Shown here: positions 7,457-15,825 of the stretch, in pieces
Numbering within the stretch: position 1 is the stretch's first letter
Layout: every line of letters starts with the position of its first letter
DNA from: Marinoscillum sp040222955
GTDB lineage: Bacteria; Bacteroidota; Bacteroidia; Cytophagales; Cyclobacteriaceae
NCBI RefSeq assembly: GCF_040222955.1
Contig: NZ_JAVKCA010000010.1
Location: forward strand, 133,208 to 197,207
Direction: 5' to 3'
Length of the DNA: 64,000 nucleotides
Program-made: the position numbers and the translations under genes
The notes under the pieces: generated by a model
What the model saw: only the letters and a program-made list of their open reading frames with translations
Told to the model about the DNA's origin: nothing
Database searches by the model: none

Positions 7457-8965
7457 TTATGCGTTAGCTTCTGCTAATAATTTTTCTCCTTTGGCCACAG
7501 CATCTTCTATGGTACCTACCAGGTTGAATGCTGCCTCAGGCAGATGATCGTAAGTACCATCCATGATGGCATTGAAACCATTGATGGTGTCTTTGATGTC
7601 TACCAGTACTCCTTTGAGACCTGTAAACTGCTCTGCTACGTGGAAAGGCTGAGAAAGGAATCTCTGTACCCTTCTGGCTCTGTGTACCACTTCTTTGTCC
7701 TCATCAGAAAGCTCATCCATACCCAGGATGGCAATGATGTCCTGAAGTTCTTTGTATCGCTGCAGAAGCTCTTTCACTCGCTGTGCACAGTCGTAGTGCT
7801 CAGCACCGAGAATCTCTGTGCTCAGGATTCGTGAAGTACTATCCAAAGGATCCACGGCAGGGTAGATACCCAGCTCAGCAATCTTACGGGAAAGTACAGT
7901 AGTCGCATCCAGGTGAGAGAAAGTAGTCGCCGGAGCAGGGTCAGTCAAGTCATCGGCAGGTACGTATACGGCCTGTACCGAAGTAATAGAGCCATTCTTG
8001 GTAGAAGTGATTCGCTCCTGCATGGCACCCATCTCAGTAGCCAGGGTAGGCTGGTAACCCACCGCCGATGGCATACGTCCCAAAAGGGCAGATACCTCAG
8101 AACCCGCCTGAGTGAATCGGAAGATGTTATCCACGAAGAAAAGGATATCACGTCCCTGACCAGTGCCATCTCCGTCACGGAAATATTCTGCGATCGTCAG
8201 ACCAGAAAGCGCTACACGAGCACGTGCCCCCGGAGGCTCATTCATCTGTCCGAAAACGAAAGTTGCTTTAGACTCTTTAAGATCTTCAGGAGTTACTTTA
8301 GACAAGTCCCATCCGCCTTCTTCCATAGACTTCTTGAAGTTTTCACCGTAGTTTACGATGCCCGCCTCAATCATCTCTCTCAAAAGGTCGTTACCCTCAC
8401 GAGTACGCTCACCCACTCCCGCAAATACTGAAAGACCAGAATACGCTTTGGCAATGTTGTTGATCAATTCCTGGATCAATACGGTTTTACCAACACCGGC
8501 ACCACCGAACAATCCAATCTTACCCCCTTTGGCGTAAGGCTCGATCAGGTCAATTACTTTAATTCCTGTGAAAAGTACCTCCGTAGAGGTAGAAAGGTCT
8601 TCATATTTAGGTGCCAATCGGTGAATCGGCAACCCTTTATCGCCCTTAGGCTGTGGAATACCATCAATCGCTGCACCTACCACGTTGAAAAGACGACCTT
8701 TGATATCGTCTCCTATGGGCATCTGAATAGGGCTACCCAGGTCCTCTACTTCCATTCCCCTCATCATACCGTCTGTTGCGTCCATCGCGATGGTACGTAC
8801 GGTATCTTCTCCCAGGTGCTGCTGTACTTCCAAAATTACGTCAGTACCGTCCAGTTTAGTGATTTTCAACGCATCCATGATGTTGGGGAGCTTTGAGCCT
8901 TCCGCATCAAAACTTACGTCCACAACTGGACCGATTACTTGGGTGATTTTGCCTTTATTAGCCAT
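7457..8965 (-). CDS. atpD: F0F1 ATP synthase subunit beta
   Basis: The catalytic beta subunit of the membrane ATP synthase, 502 residues, full length. The P-loop GGAGVGKT is at residues 154-161, followed by the GERTREGNDL segment, the Walker B strand DILFFVDNIFRF and the SALLGRMPSAVGYQPTLATEMG region. It is co-transcribed with atpC but no other atp genes are adjacent. The separate atpDC pair is a known arrangement in Bacteroidota, where atpIBEFHAG sits elsewhere. Codon use and conservation are typical of a highly expressed gene. Confidence 0.98.
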   Translation of the reverse strand: MANKGKITQVIGPVVDVSFDAEGSKLPNIMDALKITKLDGTDVILEVQQHLGEDTVRTIAMDATDGMMRGMEVEDLGSPIQMPIGDDIKGRLFNVVGAAIDGIPQPKGDKGLPIHRLAPKYEDLSTSTEVLFTGIKVIDLIEPYAKGGKIGLFGGAGVGKTVLIQELINNIAKAYSGLSVFAGVGERTREGNDLLREMIEAGIVNYGENFKKSMEEGGWDLSKVTPEDLKESKATFVFGQMNEPPGARARVALSGLTIAEYFRDGDGTGQGRDILFFVDNIFRFTQAGSEVSALLGRMPSAVGYQPTLATEMGAMQERITSTKNGSITSVQAVYVPADDLTDPAPATTFSHLDATTVLSRKIAELGIYPAVDPLDSTSRILSTEILGAEHYDCAQRVKELLQRYKELQDIIAILGMDELSDEDKEVVHRARRVQRFLSQPFHVAEQFTGLKGVLVDIKDTINGFNAIMDGTYDHLPEAAFNLVGTIEDAVAKGEKLLAEANA

Positions 8966-9056
8966 TATTCAATTTGATTTAAATAAGCGTATCTCGAATC
9001 GAGTGCGAAATTAATCTAAAATTGGTTAAGAGAAAAAGCAGGTAGTCGAAAACTGC

Positions 9057-10271
9057 TCACGATTTCAGTAATATTCTAAAGGTAGTCCCTTTATTTAACT
9101 CAGAGTCCTTCACAAAGATCCTTCCACCATGATAATTCTCTACGATTCGCTTGGTTAATGCCAGACCCAAGCCCCAGCCTCTTTTCTTGGTAGTGTACCC
9201 GGGCTTGAACACCTGTGTGAGCCGGTTCTTGGCAATCCCCTTTCCGGTATCGGAAATATCAACGGCCACGCGTCCGTCGCTCACCTTCATGATTTTGATC
9301 GTAATGGCACCTTTGCCCACCATGGCGTCCACGGCATTTTTCACAATATTCTCCACCACCCACGCAAAAAGCGGCCGGTTGATACTGCAGGTAATCTCTT
9401 CATTGGGAAAGGCCTGTACCGTCATGCTTACCTTAGTAGAGATTCTTTTCTCCAGGTATTTCACCACCTCAGACACCAGGTCAAAAACCCGCTCCGGGCG
9501 CAGCTGTGGCACACTGCCGATATTGGAAAAACGCTCGGTGATCATTTCCAGGCGGTCCACATCCTTTTGCAGCTCCAGAAACACGTCTTTCTGATCAGGG
9601 AAGGTCTCCTTGAAATACTCCACCCAGGCGATCAGTGAAGACAAAGGAGTACCCAACTGATGAGCGGTTTCTTTGGCCAGCCCCACCCACACCCGATTTT
9701 GCTCTGCGGTGCGGGAGTAGTTAAACACCGCGAAGATGATGAGTCCGAAGATCGCAATGATCGACAGCTGTACATACGGGTAGTACTTTAGCTGGGTGAG
9801 CAGGAAGGAGTTGCGGTAGTAGATGTTCTTATACCCATAGATCTGGTTGTTGTCATCGGTGAGGGTGACCATGATGGGCTCCCGTTCGGTCATCATGTCC
9901 TTGATTTCATTGAGGAGAAATCGCTTCCGAACCCGATCATTTTCTATTTTGTCTGCTGCCGGGATGTTGCGGTAGTGCTCCGGCTTGCCAAATTCATCGG
10001 TGAGGATCACCGGGATGGTGTTATTGGCCTGGATGATTTCCTCCATCACAAAGATGAGGTTGGGGGCATCATTTTCATTGGCCAAATACTCCAGTGTACT
10101 GGCATAGAGGTCGATCTGCTTTCGCTCCCGGTCGCGGATTTGCTTCACCAGTTCATTGGTGTAGACGATGGATCCGGCACTGATGATCAGCGCCACACCC
10201 AGCACCACCCACTTGAAGCTGGAGCGGTTGGAGTAAAGACTGATGGTAGGTTCTTCCCGGTATGCACTCAC
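9057..10271 (-). CDS. Membrane sensor histidine kinase
   Basis: A 404-residue two-component sensor. It has an N-terminal TM helix (about 20-38), a periplasmic sensing segment of roughly 125 residues, a second TM (about 167-184) and a HisKA domain with the H-box AKETAHQLGTPLSSLIAW (phospho-acceptor His204). A HATPase domain follows with N-box NIVKNAVDAM and G-boxes DTGKGI and GWGLGLAL. No HAMP domain or response regulator gene is adjacent, so it is an orphan kinase. The TAHQLGTPLSSL form of the H-box is typical of a conserved Bacteroidota kinase group. Signal and partner are not evident. Confidence 0.9.
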   Translation of the reverse strand: MSAYREEPTISLYSNRSSFKWVVLGVALIISAGSIVYTNELVKQIRDRERKQIDLYASTLEYLANENDAPNLIFVMEEIIQANNTIPVILTDEFGKPEHYRNIPAADKIENDRVRKRFLLNEIKDMMTEREPIMVTLTDDNNQIYGYKNIYYRNSFLLTQLKYYPYVQLSIIAIFGLIIFAVFNYSRTAEQNRVWVGLAKETAHQLGTPLSSLIAWVEYFKETFPDQKDVFLELQKDVDRLEMITERFSNIGSVPQLRPERVFDLVSEVVKYLEKRISTKVSMTVQAFPNEEITCSINRPLFAWVVENIVKNAVDAMVGKGAITIKIMKVSDGRVAVDISDTGKGIAKNRLTQVFKPGYTTKKRGWGLGLALTKRIVENYHGGRIFVKDSELNKGTTFRILLKS

Positions 10272-10467
10272 TGAGGAAACGAGGTTTGTTCCATTCGGTA
10301 ATTTAGCAGAAAATCAAATTCAGTGAGAAAAGAAAGTGGTTTTTGAAAAGAAGTGTGTGAAATACACACAAAAGCGTTAGGTTAAAAAATAGGGCAAAGC
10401 TTTGGTTTTACCCCCTCCATTTTTAAGTTGCCACTTTTTTTCACCGACCTAACTAATTTTTCAAGCC

Positions 10468-11871
10468 ATGAAAAGATTAATAACGCTTTCCCTAATTACC
10501 TTTTTGGGTATAATGATCGCCTGTGATACCGAAGAACCAGTCAGCCCGGATCATCAATCAGGATTACAAGTGGAAACAATAAATCCGTATACTGACCCTC
10601 AACTAATGAACATTCTCAATGCATTTGGATCAGGTAAGGGCAGGATCGCATCCGCATTTGGAGAAATCAATATGGACAGCGTGATCAAACTTGCCAATTA
10701 TGACTTGGGAATTACGAACTATACGTTTGGAATCACAGACGCTGAAGCCAGGGAGGTGTATTTTGACAATTTGATTGTAAAATCTAGTGAAACTGAAAAT
10801 CAGGCATTTGTTATTAGAATAAAGCCAGAAATAAATGTGGCAAACACGGGGAACATTCTCGATGAGAGATACACCGGAAAGATGGAAATACTTGACCTAA
10901 CCGGAAACAGTATTGGACAAGTCTCATTTGAAAATGGTGAAAAAATCAACTCAGAGAACACCAGCGGACGAATTAAAGAATATATGAGTGACTGCTATAT
11001 CAAGATAGTCTACATTGGTGGTAACCTTCACAGTATCGGACTGGCTGGGGAAAATTGTGACCTTGGTGGAGGCGGTGGCATCTACGATGACTGGGATGGA
11101 AGCGACTATACTGGTGGAAATGAAGGAGATTCTGGTGGAGGTGGCTCTGGTTACAGTGGTGGCGGTGGTGGTGGTAGCATCTCCGATGGCTCTTCTGGAA
11201 CGACAGATTCCGGAACCACAGGCGTTGATCAGATAGCCATTAAACCTATCTCAGTAGATGATTATATAGCCAAGCAGGCATCTCTTTGGCAAATGATGAG
11301 CATTACCCTTTCGAATGCGTTCAAGAATGATCCGTGCGCTATGTCAGTATTTGACGCACTTAATGAAAATCAGTCTGCATGGAGAATGTTGGCTGGTTTT
11401 TTGGGTGAAAGACCTACCGGGTCTTTGTCGTTCAGGTTAAATTCAAGTTTTCCGAATCCAGCTCGAACGATAAAAAATTCCAATGAGGTTTATATTGAAA
11501 TGAATCCTCTATACTTCAATGCAGAATCATCCCTATCGATAATGCAAGCTATGCTTCATGAGTATTTGCATGCTGAGCTATTTAGTCGGCAAATTAGTAA
11601 TGATCCAAACATAGATTTAATGTTGGAACAGTTTGCTGATTCTAAGGATTCTCCATACCACAACATAATGATTGATTATGTTGAATTAATGGGAATAATT
11701 CTCTACAGCCTTGACGGAGGAACTTTTGATCTGGAATACTACGAAGCTTTGGCTTATAGAGGACTTGAACAAACTGATTATTATAACACTGAAATCAGGG
11801 GAAGTGCTGAGGAGACAATCATCAAGTCTTTTCAGCAACAATTACTTAGCGGTCGAGATAGTTGTAAATAG
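10468..11871 (+). CDS. Gly-rich exported lipoprotein with C-terminal HExxH metallopeptidase-like domain
   Basis: The product is 467 residues. The N-terminus MKRLITLSLITFLGIMIAC is a lipoprotein signal (lipobox MIAC). An N-terminal region to about residue 195 is joined by a low-complexity Gly/Ser/Asp linker (about 196-252) to a C-terminal domain. That domain contains MLHEYLHAE, a zincin-type HExxH (His364, Glu365, His368), and 30 residues on YHNIM (His398), a possible third metal ligand. The layout of anchor, flexible linker and catalytic-looking domain recalls Bacteroidota surface proteins and polymorphic toxins. The substrate is unknown and peptidase activity is inferred only from the motif. 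It opens a run of small exported proteins; the next gene begins 7 bp after its stop. Confidence 0.7.
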   Translation: MKRLITLSLITFLGIMIACDTEEPVSPDHQSGLQVETINPYTDPQLMNILNAFGSGKGRIASAFGEINMDSVIKLANYDLGITNYTFGITDAEAREVYFDNLIVKSSETENQAFVIRIKPEINVANTGNILDERYTGKMEILDLTGNSIGQVSFENGEKINSENTSGRIKEYMSDCYIKIVYIGGNLHSIGLAGENCDLGGGGGIYDDWDGSDYTGGNEGDSGGGGSGYSGGGGGGSISDGSSGTTDSGTTGVDQIAIKPISVDDYIAKQASLWQMMSITLSNAFKNDPCAMSVFDALNENQSAWRMLAGFLGERPTGSLSFRLNSSFPNPARTIKNSNEVYIEMNPLYFNAESSLSIMQAMLHEYLHAELFSRQISNDPNIDLMLEQFADSKDSPYHNIMIDYVELMGIILYSLDGGTFDLEYYEALAYRGLEQTDYYNTEIRGSAEETIIKSFQQQLLSGRDSCK

Positions 11872-11878
11872 TTTCTGT

Positions 11879-12346
11879 ATGAAAAAATTTCAAGCTTTAT
11901 TTCTTTTTTCCCTAATCGTACATTCAATTCAGGCTCAGATAAAACCTGACTCTGTTTTCATTCATTTTAACCCTGAAAGCCGCCTTAATCAAGTACAGAA
12001 CCCTGATTCGTATACTATTGATGGTCAAGAGGTCCAAGTCTACTATTTCATTATTAAAATGGGGATGGGAATAGACCTGTGTTTCGGGAACAGCATATCC
12101 GAAGGCAATTCATATCGAAAATTGATTCCATTGGAGGAGTTGACATCCTTAGATATTAAGAATTATAAATGGATCCATAACAATTACTATTTATACGATA
12201 ACCCAGGTAGTGACTCAGAATACATGAAACTATATGAAAACTTGTTAAATGTAGATTCTACAGAGTTCTTTCTGGTTATTCCGGACAGTGTCAGCAGAAC
12301 AGCAGAAATCCTACATGTTTTTAATTGCAACTACATAGAGTATTGA
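11879..12346 (+). CDS. Small secreted protein, unrecognised
   Basis: The protein of 155 residues begins with a clear Sec signal peptide (MKKFQALFLFSLIVHSIQAQ) ending in the A-Q-A/Q pattern typical of Bacteroidota secreted proteins. An open frame extends upstream into the previous gene, but the ATG at 11879, 7 bp after that gene's stop, is the sensible start because it places the signal peptide at the N-terminus. The mature part is acidic and Tyr/Asn-rich, with two Cys (in DLCFGN and FNCNY). No family is recognised. Tight spacing suggests co-transcription with the HExxH lipoprotein, which would suit an accessory or protective partner, but that is inference only. Confidence 0.65.
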   Translation: MKKFQALFLFSLIVHSIQAQIKPDSVFIHFNPESRLNQVQNPDSYTIDGQEVQVYYFIIKMGMGIDLCFGNSISEGNSYRKLIPLEELTSLDIKNYKWIHNNYYLYDNPGSDSEYMKLYENLLNVDSTEFFLVIPDSVSRTAEILHVFNCNYIEY

Positions 12347-12389
12347 CAAATAAATGATTTCATCCCTATTGCTTTAACCGACGTGCCTA

Positions 12390-12855
12390 ATGCCAGTAAA
12401 ACTTTTAATTCTATTGGCCATTTATAGCGCCAGCGCTTGTCAGAGCAATGATTTGTACATCATCGTTGACACCAGCAACCAAATTAAGCAGTCCTACCCC
12501 AAAGTATATCAGGGAAACTATAAGGATCAATACACAACGTGGGCCTGCTTTTTATCAGATGAAGTGGAATTATTTAGCCCATATTGCTTCACTTCACATG
12601 ATGAGAAAGCTGAAAAAATTGGAAATCTGTCTGGCCTGAAGGGTGAAGCTTGGAATCAAAATGAGTTTGATCAATTTTTGGCCCGTTCATTTTTATCTGG
12701 TGGCAAAGATACTCAGTTGGTCAATCCGGCTAATGAAACCTTAGCTTCTTGCACAGGCCTACTGGATGGCTACAACAAAGTGTTCATGTTAATAAAAAAA
12801 AGAGAACCATTATGAACAATATGAAGTAGCCGGTTGCACTTGTTTTGAGGAATAA
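12390..12855 (+). pseudogene. Family A lipoprotein, copy 1, frameshifted near the 3' end
   Basis: The frame from ATG 12390 encodes 141 residues ending KKREPL at 12815. Its start MPVKLLILLAIYSASAC (lipobox ASAC) and its body (PYCFTSHDEKAEKIG, SCTGLL) are closely similar to the intact copy at 14858. In that copy the sequence continues past this point. Here, deleting one A from the 8-A run at 12794-12801 restores a frame reading ENHYEQYEVAGCTCFEE and stopping at 12855. This aligns residue for residue with the intact C-terminus EEYYYKYQVVSCTSVQE. So this is a frameshift by one base in a homopolymer: a real truncation that loses two Cys, a phase-variable site, or a sequencing error. Confidence 0.75.
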
Positions 12856-12897
12856 TGAGTTCTTTGCGGGTGCATCAGATTGAGACTACTAACAATT

Positions 12898-13458
12898 ATG
12901 AATAGGACGTCATTGTGTTTAAGAAATACATCTATTCTATTAATGACTTTATTATGCTCTTGTAATCCAAACTCCAATAGATTGGATAAGTCAGCACTCA
13001 ATGGCTCATGGTCATTTTGTGCCGAAAACGGATATGCAGAATGGCACGCATCCAATGCGGAGGCCTATGTTTCATTTCCAAACCGCGGCATACTGACTCA
13101 TTTTTATTTTGAAGTGTATGGTGACACACTCTATACCACGCTGGAAAATCCCAAAAACAGGGAAAACCAGGTTTTCCATCTCACCAGGGTATCGGCAGAC
13201 CACATCCAACTCAAGTATCAAAGCGAGCCCGATCGGGCGGATCGCTTGACATTTGATTTAAAAAGAATTGAAGCAGCAATTAATCCAATTGATCAAAAGT
13301 GGAACAACTCCCTGGGGAAATTCTATCAGATAATATCCAGGAAAAGACAGAGAGAAAGCGATTGCCCAGACACACCCATTGATTCAACGAATTTATTAGA
13401 TATCCAGTGGGAAGAATTCTCCCTACTTCTGGATTCATTGGAAAGCGGTCAAAAATGA
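12898..13458 (+). CDS. Small lipoprotein, unrecognised
   Basis: The chosen start at 12898 gives MNRTSLCLRNTSILLMTLLCSC, a lipoprotein signal with lipobox LCSC. An upstream in-frame ATG at 12880 only adds MRLLTI. The mature part (about 165 residues) contains beta-rich stretches (HFYFEVYGDTLYTTLENP, VFHLTRVSADHIQLKY) suggestive of a small beta-barrel or lipocalin-like fold, then a polar helical tail. No known family is recognised. Its stop overlaps the start of the next gene by ATGA, so translation is coupled to the family B copy behind it. Confidence 0.65.
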   Translation: MNRTSLCLRNTSILLMTLLCSCNPNSNRLDKSALNGSWSFCAENGYAEWHASNAEAYVSFPNRGILTHFYFEVYGDTLYTTLENPKNRENQVFHLTRVSADHIQLKYQSEPDRADRLTFDLKRIEAAINPIDQKWNNSLGKFYQIISRKRQRESDCPDTPIDSTNLLDIQWEEFSLLLDSLESGQK

Positions 13459-13862
13459 TGGGTTTTGCGGTCATCACAAAGGGAAATGTAACTAGACCTC
13501 TTTTTGTATTCTTAGTTACAATATACTTCGCACCTGCTATGAGCCAAGATCTCAATCAGGGATTCTTTAAATATGGCAACTGCCAATCCGCAAGGGATTC
13601 TGCCTACATGGACATCCAAAACCGCTCAATGAAGTTCTATGTGCAAGATGAAGGAACTATGAATAAGTTAGAAAAACAGGTCATGGACTCACTTGCTCAA
13701 ATCTACGGCATAGAGTTAATTACCATGCAGGGGTGGTCTACAGACTGCTACAATACAGCAATTAGAAATCACCTGACTAAGGTTGATGCTCTTCAGCAAG
13801 ATTTCTGGGTGCACTTTTGCTTTCAGCTAGATTCACTCAAAAAGGCCAAAGGGATTGATTAG
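13455..13862 (+). CDS. Family B small secreted protein, copy 1
   Basis: The start at ATG 13455 overlaps the upstream stop by four bases. The longer open frame from 13407 would bury the signal peptide. The 135-residue product has a signal sequence ending about AMSQ. Its mature part has the pattern shared by three proteins of this island: YGNC-x-x-A-x-DSA, DSLA-x-x-YGI, and DCYN followed by a helical C-terminus. The two shared Cys probably form a disulfide. The last codons (DSLKKAKGID) lie in a 33-bp sequence repeated twice further downstream. Function unknown. Confidence 0.65.
   Translation: MMGFAVITKGNVTRPLFVFLVTIYFAPAMSQDLNQGFFKYGNCQSARDSAYMDIQNRSMKFYVQDEGTMNKLEKQVMDSLAQIYGIELITMQGWSTDCYNTAIRNHLTKVDALQQDFWVHFCFQLDSLKKAKGID
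13830..13862 (+). repeat. Repeated family B gene tail, copy 1 (in gene)
   Basis: A 33-bp segment encoding DSLKKAKGID plus stop at the end of the family B gene. It recurs almost unchanged, but outside any gene, at 15337-15368 and 15794-15825. This copy is the only one still in its coding context and so is the likely source form. Confidence 0.75.
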
Positions 13863-13864
13863 GT

Positions 13865-14239
13865 ATGAAAAATTACATACTCGTATTCATTCTTATTCTA
13901 TCAATGTGCCTAGTGTCAGAATCTGTAAACGGGCAACGCAAAGGGTATGCTTATGGGAACTGTAGTGATGCCTTAGATTCTGCAATGATACACTTCGCTA
14001 ATGGTCAACCTCGGTATCATATCCATTCCGGAGGAAGCTGGAGTCCAGGAAAAAAGTCATTGCTGGATTCCCTGGCTTCAAGCATATATGGGGTCAACAT
14101 CATTACCTTATATGACCCCACCACAGACTGCTACAATCATAAAATAAGGTCTCTGTGGATTTCTGAAAATGGTGTCGATTTCTGGCCCGAATTATATTCA
14201 ACCTTCCAGAACGAATGCATTAAGAGAGAGCTCGATTAA
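13865..14239 (+). CDS. Family B small secreted protein, copy 2
   Basis: A 124-residue protein with signal peptide MKNYILVFILILSMCLVSESVNGQ. The mature part repeats the family B pattern: YGNC-x-x-A-x-DSA, DSLASSIYGVNIIT and TTDCYN, then a Trp-containing helical region. It lies 2 bp after copy 1, a tandem duplicate that has diverged widely outside the shared motif. An additional Cys near the C-terminus (NECIKRELD) is not shared. No known domain is recognised. Confidence 0.68.
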   Translation: MKNYILVFILILSMCLVSESVNGQRKGYAYGNCSDALDSAMIHFANGQPRYHIHSGGSWSPGKKSLLDSLASSIYGVNIITLYDPTTDCYNHKIRSLWISENGVDFWPELYSTFQNECIKRELD

Positions 14240-14293
14240 CCGATGACCTTGAACAGAATTTATGGCTTACTTTGTATGCTTTAACTAACGAGG

Positions 14294-14794
14294 ATGCAAC
14301 TAATATTTTTGTTACTAATAGCCTTGTGGCAAGACTGTATTCATGAAGAAATCATTAACACCCGCCTTCAGAATTTGAGTGAACAGCAACTGGTATATCT
14401 TCATACTATTCCAACCGATTCCATTGATCCGCACTATCAAGAAATTCTCTTAAAAGACTCCCTCGTGAGCAGGTGGGTTAGCTTGCCGGGCTTTTCCAGC
14501 GATTGGATTCATCGTTTTTCACAAGACCAAATATTCTCCAATGAGCGCACAAAAACAATGGCTCTGGATGGGTTTATTCCTGAAGAGCAGATTGTAAAAT
14601 CGCGATGTTCATCATACTCCAACCAAATGATCCTGGAACTGGGCACTCCAATTATTTCACTTTCCCGGGAATTTGCCGTGCTATATGAACAGTCATATTC
14701 ATGCGATGGGCGCAGTGGCAGTTCTCAAATCAACGTGTACTACAAAACGAATCAATGGGAGTTGGTGGCCATCGTCCCTCTTTCGGTGCATTAG
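14294..14794 (+). CDS. Small protein with hydrophobic N-terminus, unrecognised
   Basis: A 166-residue product beginning MQLIFLLLIALWQDC, a short hydrophobic signal-like segment without a good lipobox, so export is likely but the cleavage site is unclear. The mature part includes LSEQQLVYLHTIPTDSIDPHY and a Ser-rich central region, and ends with beta-strand-like stretches (INVYYKTNQWELVAIVPLS). No paralogue in the window and no recognised family. A stop codon shortly upstream excludes a longer frame. It sits between a family B gene and the intact family A gene, in the same orientation. Confidence 0.6.
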   Translation: MQLIFLLLIALWQDCIHEEIINTRLQNLSEQQLVYLHTIPTDSIDPHYQEILLKDSLVSRWVSLPGFSSDWIHRFSQDQIFSNERTKTMALDGFIPEEQIVKSRCSSYSNQMILELGTPIISLSREFAVLYEQSYSCDGRSGSSQINVYYKTNQWELVAIVPLSVH

Positions 14795-14857
14795 CAATCC
14801 AACTTGCCCAAAACAAGTGCTTACCACAAGAATGAATACTCTGTAACCAACGCACAT

Positions 14858-15319
14858 ATGCCAGTAAAACTTTTAATTCTATTAGCCATGTATAGCGCCA
14901 GCGCTTGTCAGAGCAATGATCTGTACCTCATCGCTGATGAAAATACTCTTGAAGATTCGTCTTACCCTAAACAAACGAGTGTTGAGTATGAGGAGCGAAA
15001 CATTACCTATATATGTTTCACTTCAAGAAAGGTGAACTTATTCGGCCCATATTGCTTCACCTCGCATGATGAAAGAGCTGAAAAAATTGGAGATTTGTCT
15101 GGACTGGAGGGGGAAATTTGGGATCAGCATAACCTCGATGAGTTCTTGTTTGAGTATCTACTGGATAATGGCCAGGAAAATAAGCTGGTCGACCCCACTG
15201 TGAATTCTTCAACATGTGCAGGTTTACTGAATCAATACCAAAATGTCTTCCTATTGGTAAAAGCCGAAGAGTATTATTATAAATATCAAGTGGTCAGTTG
15301 CACATCTGTTCAGGAATAA
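14858..15319 (+). CDS. Family A lipoprotein, copy 2 (intact)
   Basis: The start at ATG 14858 matches the first copy (MPVKLLILLAMYSASAC, lipobox ASAC). The open frame upstream to 14804 is not conserved with it. The 153-residue product shares the first 60 or so bases nearly exactly with the copy at 12390. In the body it shares PYCFTSHDERAEKIG, LSGLEGE, a second Cys in STCAGLL and a Cys in the C-terminal VSCTS. It is presumably anchored by lipid on the periplasmic or surface side of a membrane. No known domain is recognised. Only 17 bp after its stop lies a detached copy of the family B tail, suggesting an internal deletion. Confidence 0.68.
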   Translation: MPVKLLILLAMYSASACQSNDLYLIADENTLEDSSYPKQTSVEYEERNITYICFTSRKVNLFGPYCFTSHDERAEKIGDLSGLEGEIWDQHNLDEFLFEYLLDNGQENKLVDPTVNSSTCAGLLNQYQNVFLLVKAEEYYYKYQVVSCTSVQE

Positions 15320-15336
15320 TGATCTTAAAACATTAC

Positions 15337-15368
15337 GATTCACTCAAAAAGGCCAGGGGATTGATTAG
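15337..15368 (+). repeat. Detached family B gene tail, copy 2
   Basis: Near-identical to the gene end at 13830-13862 (one small deletion and a base change), but it follows the family A gene directly with no coding frame of its own. Read as a scar where a duplicated family A to family B unit lost its middle part. Confidence 0.7.
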
Positions 15369-15407
15369 TAAAAACCCAATCCAACGAGGAATTCAAATGC
15401 AAGTGCA

Positions 15408-15767
15408 ATGAACAGAGTCATTTTAATATTATTTGTTCTGGTATCTTTTGAATCAATATGTCAAACACCCGCGCACATTAAGTACCCTACATGCGCTATA
15501 GCACGGGAATTGGCGAAAGAAGAATTAAAAGGAGATACAATAAATTATTTCCATTTTGGTGATTTTCGCAATAACAGTCAGTTTCACATTAAGATTGACT
15601 CACTGGCCCGGAGCATGGGCATAAGGTTAGCACACGCAAGCCATCAAAGTTCGTTGGATTGTTACAATGAAGTCGTAAAAACCCACTTCAGTGACAAAAA
15701 AGGCATTGATAACATCTGGGTTTATCTTAATACAAAGACAGATTCGCTGCTCAATTTGGATCGGTGA
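15408..15767 (+). CDS. Family B small secreted protein, copy 3
   Basis: A 119-residue product with signal peptide MNRVILILFVLVSFESICQ. The mature part retains the family pattern in weaker form: YPTCAIARELA, IDSLARSMGIRLA and SLDCYNEVV, then a Trp-containing C-terminal helix. The two family Cys are conserved. It is the most diverged of the three copies. It is followed by another detached copy of the family B tail at 15794 and then the convergent exporter genes. Function unknown. Confidence 0.65.
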   Translation: MNRVILILFVLVSFESICQTPAHIKYPTCAIARELAKEELKGDTINYFHFGDFRNNSQFHIKIDSLARSMGIRLAHASHQSSLDCYNEVVKTHFSDKKGIDNIWVYLNTKTDSLLNLDR

Positions 15768-15793
15768 GGGCGTGGATTAGCAAAACACAAGAC

Positions 15794-15825
15794 GATTCAC
15801 TCAAAAAGGCCAAAGGATTGATTAG
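15794..15825 (+). repeat. Detached family B gene tail, copy 3
   Basis: Third occurrence of the repeated tail, again noncoding, between the last family B gene and the terminator of the exporter operon. It marks the right-hand edge of the accessory island. Confidence 0.7.

Noticed and set aside
7913..8431. 172-residue open frame antisense to atpD
   Set aside because: A shadow of the strongly biased codon use of the highly conserved atpD gene.
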